Shown here: piece by piece, positions 57,327 to 64,000 of the stretch
How positions within the stretch are numbered: position 1 is the first letter of the stretch
How the letters are laid out: every line of letters starts with the position of its first letter
Origin: JAENVU01 sp031430375
GTDB taxonomy: Bacteria > Actinomycetota > Acidimicrobiia > IMCC26256 > JAENVU01
Length of the DNA stretch: 64,000 nt
Reading direction: 5' to 3'
Assembly: GCA_031430375.1 (NCBI GenBank)
Contig: JANPBJ010000149.1
Location: 37,190 to 101,189, forward strand
Notes under the pieces: model-generated
Databases searched by the model: none
Told to the model about the DNA's origin: nothing
Seen by the model: the letters and a program-made list of their open reading frames with translations, nothing else
Made by a program: the position numbers and the translations under genes

Positions 57327-58031
57327 ATGGGACGCCTTGGGATCATCGCCGGCAGCGCGCTGCGCGACAGCGCGTTCGCGAACCGGGGCACACGGATCGA
57401 GCATGCGGGTGTGGCGATGACCGAGGTAGACGGTGCCGTAGTGCTCCAACGGCATGGACTTGATGAGTGGTCTCCACCGCATCGCATCGACCACCGAGCC
57501 CACGTCCGAGGTTTCCTCGACGCGGGTGTCGATCGCGTGGTGGCACTCTCATCGGTTGGCAGTCTGCGCACCGACTGGCCCGTGGGTACCTGCGTGACCA
57601 TCGATGACTTCTACGCACCCGCCGAGACCGTCGCGTACTACGACGATCCGCGGAGCCACACCGTGCCCCGATTCGATGCTGACTGGCGGTCCCAAGTGTG
57701 CCAGGCATGGAAAGAGGCGACCACCACCCTGCTGATCGACGGCGGGGTGTACGCCCAGACGAGCGGGCCCCGATTCGAAACCCCCGCCGAAGTACGCGCA
57801 CTCACCACTGTCGCCGACCTGGTGGGGATGACCGTCGCGTCCGAGTGCATCCTGATGACCGAGGTCGGCCTTCCGTACGCCGCGATCTGCGTGGTCGACA
57901 ATCTCGCCAACGGTCTCGGCCCGAAGCCGCTCACGATTGATGAGTTCAACGCGGGGGTCGCCGCCAACCGAGCTCGGTTGATCGAGGATCTCGACGCCAT
58001 ACTCCCCACACTCGCCCGGGCTCATTCGTGA
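57327..58031 (+). CDS. methylthioadenosine/methylthioinosine phosphorylase (PNP family 2)
   Basis: A 234-residue nucleoside phosphorylase. GRLGIIAGSALRDSAFANRG is the phosphate-binding start; VVALSSVGSLRTDWPVGTCV near residues 71-90 matches the family strand; GGVYAQTSGPRFETPAEVRA near 142-161 is the MTAP/MTIP signature; VASECILMTEVGLPYAAICV near 170-189 is the purine site. The next gene, coupled by a GTGA overlap, is an MTA/SAH deaminase-type amidohydrolase. Together they suggest MTA to methylthioinosine to hypoxanthine, as in Pseudomonas; the order of reactions is inference. Confidence 0.8.
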   Translation: MGRLGIIAGSALRDSAFANRGTRIEHAGVAMTEVDGAVVLQRHGLDEWSPPHRIDHRAHVRGFLDAGVDRVVALSSVGSLRTDWPVGTCVTIDDFYAPAETVAYYDDPRSHTVPRFDADWRSQVCQAWKEATTTLLIDGGVYAQTSGPRFETPAEVRALTTVADLVGMTVASECILMTEVGLPYAAICVVDNLANGLGPKPLTIDEFNAGVAANRARLIEDLDAILPTLARAHS

Positions 58032-59281
58032 GCTTGTGCGTCAAGAACGCGGAATTTGAAGGCCGTGTGATTGGGCTCCGGGCCGAGGCAGGCACCATCA
58101 GCGCGTTAGGCCCGGAGGTGGTGCCGGTTGCGGGGGACGAAATCCTCGATGCGCGCGGCCTCACCCTCACCCCCGGCCTCGTGAACGGCCACGGTCACGC
58201 GGCCATGACGTTGCTGCGCGGCTACGGCGATGACCTTCCCCTCATGGAGTGGCTCAAGACCCGAATCTGGCCCGCGGAAGCACACATGACTCGCGACGAC
58301 GTGTACTGGGGAACGCGGCTCGCGTGTCTCGAGATGATCCGCTCGGGCACGACCAACTTCTGGGACATGTACTGGTTCCAGTTCGACATTGCCCGAGCCG
58401 TGGTCGACAGCGGAATGCGCGGCACCGTGAGCCAGGTCTTTCTGAGCTTCGCCGGGGCGCCTGACGACGCACGCCCCGAGGCCGCGAGCGACGGCCTCGA
58501 TCGCCTGGCCGAGTTCGGGCCACGAGTCACGCCCTGTCTTGGACCGCACGCTAGCTACACCGTGGACGAACCCGTGTTACGGCTGATCGCGGATCTCTCC
58601 GCAGCACGAGACGTGCCGGTCCAGATCCACCTCTCCGAGACCGAAGGTGAAGTCACCGATTGCATCGCCGCGCACGGGTGCCGGCCGGCCGAGTACCTCG
58701 ACCGCGTGGGCCTGCTCACCGAACGTTCGGTCCTCGCCCATGGCGTGTGGCTCGATGATGCGGAGCTCGATCTCATCGCGCAACGGGGTTGCACCATCGT
58801 GACCAATCCCGCGTCGAACATGAAGCTCGCGGTGGGTCGGGCATTTCCCTACGTGGCAGCGCACCGCGCCGGAATCCCGATTGGAATCGGAACCGACGGC
58901 GTGGCGTCGAACAACTCACTCGATCTCCTCGCGGAGCTGAAGACCCTCGCCCTCCTGCAGAAGCACACTGCACAGGATCCAAGGGTGCTCCCCGCCGCTG
59001 AAGCGTGGGCGATCGCGACGGGAGCCGCCGCGCCGCTCCTTGGCGGCACACCGGTCACGGTCGGTGCACCGGCCGACTTCCTTCTGGTGGAGGCGCAGAA
59101 CCCGGAGATGATGCCGGCACCCTTGATCGACGCGCTCGTCTACTCCGGGACCGGCGCGGTCGTGCAAACCACCGTCGTCGACGGCGTCGTCCTCATGCGC
59201 GACCGCCACATCGACGGCGCCGACGAGATCCGATCCCACGTGAAAGAAATCGCCCACCGCATTCGCACGGCCAGCCCGTGA
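58028..59281 (+). CDS. 5-methylthioadenosine/S-adenosylhomocysteine deaminase-type amidohydrolase
   Basis: A 417-residue amidohydrolase. GLVNGHGHAAMTLLRGYGDD near residues 50-69 gives the His-x-His metal pair; PLMEWLKTRIWPAEAHM follows, typical of MtaD; VQIHLSETEGEV near 197 has the third metal His and catalytic Glu; VLAHGVWLDD has the fourth His; GIGTDGVASNNSLDL near 287 has the metal Asp. All are present. The GTG start overlaps the preceding phosphorylase stop. An aminodeoxyfutalosine deaminase role is an alternative, since the families are close. Confidence 0.88.
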   Translation: MSLCVKNAEFEGRVIGLRAEAGTISALGPEVVPVAGDEILDARGLTLTPGLVNGHGHAAMTLLRGYGDDLPLMEWLKTRIWPAEAHMTRDDVYWGTRLACLEMIRSGTTNFWDMYWFQFDIARAVVDSGMRGTVSQVFLSFAGAPDDARPEAASDGLDRLAEFGPRVTPCLGPHASYTVDEPVLRLIADLSAARDVPVQIHLSETEGEVTDCIAAHGCRPAEYLDRVGLLTERSVLAHGVWLDDAELDLIAQRGCTIVTNPASNMKLAVGRAFPYVAAHRAGIPIGIGTDGVASNNSLDLLAELKTLALLQKHTAQDPRVLPAAEAWAIATGAAAPLLGGTPVTVGAPADFLLVEAQNPEMMPAPLIDALVYSGTGAVVQTTVVDGVVLMRDRHIDGADEIRSHVKEIAHRIRTASP

Positions 59282-59328
59282 TCCGAGTAGCGCCGAACAA
59301 CGAATCCCCTGAAACGAAAGGAACCCGA

Positions 59329-60024
59329 ATGACCGCCAACCCGAGCACACTCCCCGACCCCACCGCGGCGTATGGCGCGCTGCGCGAACGCGTGAGCGAA
59401 CTCATTCATACGACGGAGGAGGATCAGCTCCAAGCGATCGCCCCCGCGACGCCCGAGTGGCGGGTGCACGATGTGGTGTCACACATCGTCGGCGTGACCT
59501 CCGACGTGCTGGCAGGGCGAATGGATGGCGTCACGACCGACGCGTGGACTTCGGCGCAGGTTGATCCCCGACGCGACCTCCCCACCGAGACAGTGATCGA
59601 CGAGTGGAATGCCAATGCTGCAACGTTCGAGCCGATGATCCCCGACTTCGGTCCCGTGGCCGGTCAGGCCGTGCTCGACGCGAGCACCCACGAGCACGAC
59701 ATCCGCCACGCGCTCGATCGAGCGGGCGCCCGCGACTCCGATGCGGTCCATATCGGGAGCGCCTGGATCGGTGACCGCATCGGCGAGTTCCACGCCGGGG
59801 CCGGCCACGGCGCACTGCGCATCGAGACCGACCTTTGGGCCCAGACCTACGGCGACGGCGACCCGGCAAGCACCTTGCGCGTCTCCGCCTTCGAACTCAT
59901 GCGCGGATCCACCGGGCGGCGAAGTCGGGCGCAGATCGATGCATGGGAATGGACCGGAACTCCACGGCCGGAGCTGGTCGTCATGCCGATCTTCGTCCCC
60001 CGCGCCGAATTTTTCGACGGATAG
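59329..60024 (+). CDS. TIGR03083-like protein (mycothiol-dependent maleylpyruvate isomerase/DinB-like N-terminal fold)
   Basis: A 231-residue protein. EWRVHDVVSHIVGVTSDVLA near residues 44-63 and DASTHEHDIRHALDRAG near 121-137 give the His and HxxDxRHA-type pattern of the mycothiol-dependent maleylpyruvate isomerase/TIGR03083 group, which has a four-helix bundle with a metal site. The C-terminal third (LRVSAFELMRGSTGRRSRAQ) is the usual alpha/beta tail. The function of most members is unknown. AAAGGA precedes the ATG. Confidence 0.8.
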   Translation: MTANPSTLPDPTAAYGALRERVSELIHTTEEDQLQAIAPATPEWRVHDVVSHIVGVTSDVLAGRMDGVTTDAWTSAQVDPRRDLPTETVIDEWNANAATFEPMIPDFGPVAGQAVLDASTHEHDIRHALDRAGARDSDAVHIGSAWIGDRIGEFHAGAGHGALRIETDLWAQTYGDGDPASTLRVSAFELMRGSTGRRSRAQIDAWEWTGTPRPELVVMPIFVPRAEFFDG

Positions 60025-60035
60025 ACCTTCGATCC

Positions 60036-60299
60036 TTAGTCCGCCGATTCGTCGCCCTCGGACGGAACGTTGGTGGATTCGAGAATCTCGCGGGCGGCGT
60101 CAAGGTCGTCCTCGAAGACGCACACGCGGAATCCATCGACCATCGCGTAGTAGGGCGCAGCACCGAACGCGTCGCCGAACTTGCCCATCGCTTGGATGTT
60201 CGCGGTCTCGAGAAAGCTGATCGCGAGCTGGGCTTCAAATCGGCTCGGATAGTTCGCGACCTCAACGATCTGGCCATCCGGCCGGGGAGCGCGCGTCAC
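60036..60299 (-). CDS. DUF2007-like small protein
   Basis: An 87-residue protein. IVEVANYPSRFEAQLAISFL near residues 10-29 and DGFRVCVFEDDLDAAREILE near 56-75 match the small ferredoxin-fold family DUF2007, a putative signal-transducing domain. The GTG at 60297-60299 is preferred because the conserved part starts ten residues later; a longer frame would overlap the MFS gene start. Convergent with the TIGR03083-like gene (11-bp gap). Function unknown. Confidence 0.65.
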   Translation of the reverse strand: MTRAPRPDGQIVEVANYPSRFEAQLAISFLETANIQAMGKFGDAFGAAPYYAMVDGFRVCVFEDDLDAAREILESTNVPSEGDESAD

Positions 60300-60349
60300 A
60301 CACCCAACGTACTGCCCCGACGTTCGCGCAAGATACGGTGCGCTCTCCA

Positions 60350-61609
60350 ATGACCTCACCGTTCGCGCCCTTTAAACACCGACTCTTCGCCGCTTTCTGG
60401 ACCGGCGCGTTCGTATCGAATATCGGCACGTGGATGGAGACCGTCGGCATCGGGATCTACGTCACCTCGGCGACCAATCAATCGGCCTGGACCGGGTTGG
60501 TCGCCGCCGCGGGCTTTCTCCCGGGCGCGTTTCTGGGACCGGTAGGAGGCGCGCTCGCCGACCGCCTGCCGCGCAAGACATTGCTCATCACCACGACGTC
60601 GATTCAGACGGCGCTCGCCACCCTGCTCACGATCCTCGCTGCGACCGGATCGCCCAGCCCCGGGCTCGTCACCCTGATCGTCCTCGCGAGTGGGTGCGCG
60701 CAGGCGATTGGATTTCCCACGTACCAGTCACTGCTCCCCGATCTCGTGCCGCCGGAGGATCTCGTCGGCGCGGTCGCACTGTCGACCGCACAGTGGAATC
60801 TCGGCCGCGTGGTGGGACCGGCGCTTGCGGCCATCGTGATCGGCATCGGTGGGTACGCATGGGCATTCGGCATCAACGCCTTCAGCTTCCTCGCGGTCAT
60901 CGCGGCGATCATGCTGCTGAAGCTCCCGCCGCCGCGGCCACACCACGGTCAAAGCATTCGCGCCGCGATCGGTCAGGGCATCGGGTATGTCCGGCGCGAC
61001 CCCGGACTCCGGGTGGTGATGGGATACATGTTCATCAACACCTTCCTTGCCGCACCCTTCATCGCGCTCGTTCCGGCCATGAGCCTCATCGTGTTGCACT
61101 CCGGAGAGACCGGCACCGGAGTTCTCATTAGCGCGCAGGGTCTCGGCGCAGTGGTGATGGCGCTCAGCCTCGCCAACCTCGCGCTTCGCTTTGGCAGTCG
61201 GCGCGTCATGCTCACCGCGCTCTGGGCACTCCCACCTGCCATCGCGGCCTACGCAGTGATGCCCACCCTTGCGCTCTCCGCGATCGCCCTTTTCCTCGTG
61301 GGTCTCATCTACTTCGGTGCGCTGTCCAGCTTCATGAGCATCGCCCAAGTCCGCGCGCCGGCTGAGATCCGCGGTCGAGTCGTCAGCTTGCTCGCGGTGG
61401 TCCTCGGCTCCCTCTTTCCGCTGGGTGCCGTGCTGCAAGGTGCGCTCGCGGATGAAGTCGGGCTTCGAGAGACCACGGTCGGTTCCGCGGTACTCATGCT
61501 CCTCGCGCTCGTTGCGATGAAGATCCGGAATCCGCGCTTCGCCGACGCCCTCGACCTCCCACCCACGCCGGTTGCAGTACCGTCCCCCGCTGCACCCGAA
61601 CCTGATTGA
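60350..61609 (+). CDS. MFS transporter (enterobactin-exporter-like, MFS_3)
   Basis: A 419-residue protein with twelve hydrophobic helices. FAAFWTGAFVSNIGTWMETV near residues 13-32 is the first helix of the MFS_3 subgroup; GGALADRLPRKTLLITTTSI near 67-86 is the MFS loop 2-3 motif with the Asp-Arg-x-x-Arg-Lys pattern. It is likely to be a drug or metabolite exporter driven by protons. Ten bp separate it from the following enoyl-CoA hydratase. The cargo is unknown. Confidence 0.9.
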   Translation: MTSPFAPFKHRLFAAFWTGAFVSNIGTWMETVGIGIYVTSATNQSAWTGLVAAAGFLPGAFLGPVGGALADRLPRKTLLITTTSIQTALATLLTILAATGSPSPGLVTLIVLASGCAQAIGFPTYQSLLPDLVPPEDLVGAVALSTAQWNLGRVVGPALAAIVIGIGGYAWAFGINAFSFLAVIAAIMLLKLPPPRPHHGQSIRAAIGQGIGYVRRDPGLRVVMGYMFINTFLAAPFIALVPAMSLIVLHSGETGTGVLISAQGLGAVVMALSLANLALRFGSRRVMLTALWALPPAIAAYAVMPTLALSAIALFLVGLIYFGALSSFMSIAQVRAPAEIRGRVVSLLAVVLGSLFPLGAVLQGALADEVGLRETTVGSAVLMLLALVAMKIRNPRFADALDLPPTPVAVPSPAAPEPD

Positions 61610-61619
61610 GGAGACCCTG

Positions 61620-62387
61620 ATGGCCGCAGTCGAAACCGAACGTCGCGATCGAGTTGGCATCATTCGACTCAACCGCCCCGAGGCCCGCAATGCGGTCAAC
61701 GGCGATTTGGCCAACGGAATCGAGAGCGGGCTCGACGAGTTCGAGGCCGACGACACCATCCAGGCCGTGGTGCTCACGGGCAACGGACCGGTGTTCTGCG
61801 CCGGAGCGGACCTGAAGCTCGTGGCGGTGGGCAAGGGCGCGGAGATGGCGACGGCCCGCGGAAACTTTGCGGGAATCGTCCGGCGGGATTATTCCAAGCC
61901 TTTGATTGCGGCGGTCAACGGCCCGGCGCTGGCGGGCGGATTCGAGATCATGCTCGCATGCGACCTTGTGGTCGCAGCCGAGGACTCGCGGTTCGGTCTG
62001 CCCGAAGTGAAGCGTGGCCTCTTCGCGGCGGCGGGGGCATTGGTTCGGCTCCCCAACCGCGTACCGCTGGCCCTGGCAACGGAGATGGCGATCACCGGCG
62101 ACCCTATCGACGCCCCGCGCGCGCTCCAGCTCGGTTTGGTCAATCGCGTGGTACCCGCCGACCAGGTGCTGGACGAGGCGCTCGCCCTCGCGGCCCGCAT
62201 CGCCGCCAATGGACCACTCGCGGTCAAGAACACCTTGCGCATGGTGCGCGAAGCCGGCGACCTCGGTGAAGACGCGGCGTGGACCCGCAACTTCGAACTC
62301 GCGATGGAAGTGTTCGCCTCCAAGGACTCGATCGAGGGAGCCACCGCGTTCGCAGAGAAGCGCGAACCCAAGTGGACCGGCACCTGA
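61620..62387 (+). CDS. enoyl-CoA hydratase/isomerase family protein
   Basis: A 255-residue crotonase. NGPVFCAGADLKLVAVG near residues 55-71 and NGPALAGGFEIMLACDLVVA near 100-119 form the oxyanion hole; the region FGLPEVKRGLFAAAGALVRL near 127-146 carries the Glu of the active site. A hydratase or isomerase of acyl-CoA beta-oxidation. GAGGAG precedes the ATG. No other beta-oxidation gene is adjacent, so the substrate is open. Confidence 0.92.
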   Translation: MAAVETERRDRVGIIRLNRPEARNAVNGDLANGIESGLDEFEADDTIQAVVLTGNGPVFCAGADLKLVAVGKGAEMATARGNFAGIVRRDYSKPLIAAVNGPALAGGFEIMLACDLVVAAEDSRFGLPEVKRGLFAAAGALVRLPNRVPLALATEMAITGDPIDAPRALQLGLVNRVVPADQVLDEALALAARIAANGPLAVKNTLRMVREAGDLGEDAAWTRNFELAMEVFASKDSIEGATAFAEKREPKWTGT

Positions 62388-62407
62388 GCGAAACCAACCC
62401 GGGACGG

Positions 62408-63361
62408 TCAGGCCTCGGCCAGGTCCTCGTGAGCTGAGGTCACGAAGTCGACCATCGCTCGGGCCGCGAACGCGGCGCCGATCATGGCCGCGGCACCGAT
62501 GCCGGCAACGATCCGCGCCGCGGTTTCATTGAGAAACGCGGCGGGGTAGATCATGAGGCCGCACAGTGTGGCGAACAACCAGAGCACCCACCACCGGCGG
62601 ATCACCGATCGCCGCGCGTCTTGGGCCGGAACCATGTCGAGCGCGGCTTGATACGGCCACCAGAGGTTGAGCACCGGGATGATGAACGACAGCGTGGAGA
62701 GCACCGGACCGCGCCGGGCCGGGAGGCGCGACCAACCCGTGGTCGCCGCTCGGTAGAACCAAAGTAAGAACAACACTGCAACGCTGACCCCGACGAAGAA
62801 CGCCAACTGACCGATGTCGCCCGCGGTGCTCGCGGGCGGCGCGGTCACCTGAGGATTCGGGCCGGTGAGTTCGTCCCAATGCGCGACGAACCACTTCGAT
62901 TGCTCGGCCCCGGCGAGCAGACCGGCGGCTTGCGCCAGCCCACCGAAGAGCAGAGCCGGGCGAACCCAGCGGGCCAGCGCGCGCTCGCCTTCGAGGTCGA
63001 TCGTGCCGGTACGAGGTGTGGGCGGTCCGCTGACGTGGCCCGTCCATATGGCGCCATCCCACCAGCGCAGGGCGGCGAGCCCCCAAGGATCGGGATGCCA
63101 ACCGGCCGGGATCCTCGGCGGCTCGACCGCATCAGTGCCACCGCCAACGCCACCGCCGTCCGGCTGACCTTCGGCTCCAGGCGGTGCGGGCGGCGCGGGC
63201 GGCGCCAAACCCGACTCCGCCGAGCGCGCGTGAACCTCGACCGCGTCTGTCGAACCCACCAACCGGGTCTGACGACTCCAGGCCGCGCCATCGAAATGTC
63301 GCTCGTTGTCAGTTCCCCATGGATCCGGGTACCAACCCGCATCGCGCGTGCCTTCGGCCAC
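62408..63361 (-). CDS. membrane protein with two DUF2510 motifs and a DUF4328 domain
   Basis: A 317-residue protein. Two DUF2510 repeats open it: DAGWYPDPWGTDNERHFDGA near residues 9-28 and PAGWHPDPWGLAALRWWDGA near 87-106, separated by a Pro/Gly-rich linker (APPAPPAPPGAEGQPDGGG). Four to five hydrophobic helices follow from about 135 on, with SFIIPVLNLWWPYQAALDM typical of DUF4328. The GTG start (63359-63361) has GAGAGGGAG upstream. The DUF2510 part is often found at the cytoplasmic N-terminus of actinobacterial membrane proteins. Function unknown. Confidence 0.85.
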   Translation of the reverse strand: MAEGTRDAGWYPDPWGTDNERHFDGAAWSRQTRLVGSTDAVEVHARSAESGLAPPAPPAPPGAEGQPDGGGVGGGTDAVEPPRIPAGWHPDPWGLAALRWWDGAIWTGHVSGPPTPRTGTIDLEGERALARWVRPALLFGGLAQAAGLLAGAEQSKWFVAHWDELTGPNPQVTAPPASTAGDIGQLAFFVGVSVAVLFLLWFYRAATTGWSRLPARRGPVLSTLSFIIPVLNLWWPYQAALDMVPAQDARRSVIRRWWVLWLFATLCGLMIYPAAFLNETAARIVAGIGAAAMIGAAFAARAMVDFVTSAHEDLAEA

Positions 63362-63446
63362 TCGAACTCCCTCTCGTTGCGTGCCATGCTCGCGCACATG
63401 CACCCGAGCGCAGCACCCGGGCCACACCGCGGCCCACACAGGCCCC

Positions 63447-64000
63447 ATGTTCCTCGCTGATCTGTCCACGCCGGCCCTCGTGGTCGACGGCCGGATTCTG
63501 GAGGAGAACCTTTCGGCGATGGCCAAGGCACTCCCCGGCGCTCGGTGTCGGCCGCACGTGAAGGCCCACAAGACCACAGCGCTGGCTCGCCGCCAGGCCG
63601 CAGTTGGCCATCTCGGGTTCACCGCCGCGACCCCTCGCGAAGTGATCGGCTTGGCGGCGGCCGGGCTCGGCCACGATCTCCTCCTCGCCAATGAGACGCT
63701 CGACGCCACCCGCCTCCGGGCCATGGCGGAATGTGACGGCCGGGTCACCGTGGCCGTGGATTCGATCGAGACCATCGATGCCGCGGCCACGCAGGGAATC
63801 ACGGAGGTAGTGATCGACGTGAACGTCGGGCTGCCGCGGTGCGGTTGTGCACCCGAAGCCGCCGCGGCCCTTGCCGACCGTGCGCGCGCCCGCGGCCTCG
63901 AAGTGCGCGGCGTCATGGGATACGAAGGTCACGTCTACCTCCATGACGAACGTGAAGCACGTGCGGCCGCCACAAACGCTGCGATGGAACTCCTCCTCGG
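63447..64000 (+). CDS. alanine-racemase-like PLP enzyme (D-threonine aldolase/D-serine dehydratase group), N-terminal part
   Basis: The first 184 codons of a fold type III PLP enzyme; the rest lies beyond position 64000. TPALVVDGRILEENLSAMAK near residues 8-27 is the typical start, and RPHVKAHKTTALARRQAAVG near 35-54 holds the PLP lysine (Lys38 or Lys41). ATPREVIGLAAAGLGHDLLL and VVIDVNVGLPRCG follow. The pattern matches D-threonine aldolase and D-serine dehydratase-like enzymes; the substrate cannot be decided from this part. Divergent from the DUF2510 gene by 85 bp. Confidence 0.85.
   Translation, partial: MFLADLSTPALVVDGRILEENLSAMAKALPGARCRPHVKAHKTTALARRQAAVGHLGFTAATPREVIGLAAAGLGHDLLLANETLDATRLRAMAECDGRVTVAVDSIETIDAAATQGITEVVIDVNVGLPRCGCAPEAAAALADRARARGLEVRGVMGYEGHVYLHDEREARAAATNAAMELLL

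Noticed and set aside
1..64000. Prophage, integrative element or genomic island
   Set aside because: No integrase, transposase, tRNA target or phage gene was seen; only small repeat elements are present.

Overview
The window is a GC-rich chromosomal segment with tightly packed genes, many GTG starts, ATGA/GTGA start-stop overlaps, several F420-type luciferase-like oxidoreductases, a mycobacterial-type steroid C/D-ring cluster and a DUF2550-type protein. This points to an actinomycete-like host (Actinomycetota). A member of the class Acidimicrobiia is my best guess, but that is inference; no rRNA or other phylogenetic marker is present. I see no phage, transposase, CRISPR array or tRNA. The first and last genes run off the window edges.

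Layout. (1) 1-2397, minus strand: a sugar module with a truncated Gfo/Idh/MocA dehydrogenase, a NagB-like deaminase and a family 4 glycosidase, followed by a broken ThuA-like gene and degraded sequence with inverted repeats (about 2465-3270). (2) 3277-12908: a steroid ring C/D degradation region. ipdC, ipdB, ipdA and echA20 lie on the minus strand; a divergent SDR and a copper amine oxidase lie on the plus strand; a second minus-strand operon holds a membrane protein, a formaldehyde-activating enzyme, fadE30 and ipdF. A perfect 7+3+7 palindrome lies in the divergent echA20/SDR promoter. (3) 13004-15915: an F420 oxidoreductase, a truncated tyrosine-phosphatase fragment, a sortase and an SDR. 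(4) 15930-20390: a TPP riboswitch followed by thiamine pyrophosphokinase and a complete ThiB-ThiP-ThiQ-type transporter. (5) 20402-29758: M14 peptidase, Gfo/Idh dehydrogenase, DUF2550, FAD oxidoreductase, class III aminotransferase, cupin, Glu/Leu/Phe/Val-type dehydrogenase, Rieske oxygenase and MsrB. (6) 29842-34950: a two-component system overlapping ribB, a lysoplasmalogenase-like protein, a YihY/BrkB protein and PdxH. (7) 35024-43485: VOC protein, CaiB-type CoA transferase, alpha/beta hydrolase, LLM oxidoreductase, DMT exporter, CE4 deacetylase, an MGDG-synthase-like glycosyltransferase with an in-frame UGA, and a UbiA prenyltransferase. (8) 43549-47857: a flavin reductase divergent from a translationally coupled pair, Rieske-glutamate-synthase and Rieske-ThDP enzyme. 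(9) 47880-55542: CDF-like protein, esterase lipoprotein, DUF1003, ECF sigma/anti-sigma, CoA transferase, LLM enzyme, P450 and EEP hydrolase. (10) 55556-64000: a PaaX-like regulator divergent from a fatty acid desaturase, a methylthioadenosine salvage pair, small proteins, MFS exporter, enoyl-CoA hydratase, a DUF2510/DUF4328 membrane protein and a truncated PLP enzyme.

The genes form small metabolic units. The steroid genes would convert HIP-CoA-type intermediates to central metabolites. The thiamine locus imports thiamine and pyrophosphorylates it under TPP control; its product is the cofactor needed by the ThDP enzyme at 45.8 kb. The MTA deaminase/phosphorylase pair would recycle the S-adenosylmethionine by-product.

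The most unusual things are: the two consecutive genes that each carry an N-terminal Rieske domain on an otherwise different enzyme; a dispersed repeat of about 40-70 bp found five times, four times directly in front of start codons and once inside a coding start; a second inverted-repeat family in three copies; and the in-frame UGA in the glycosyltransferase.
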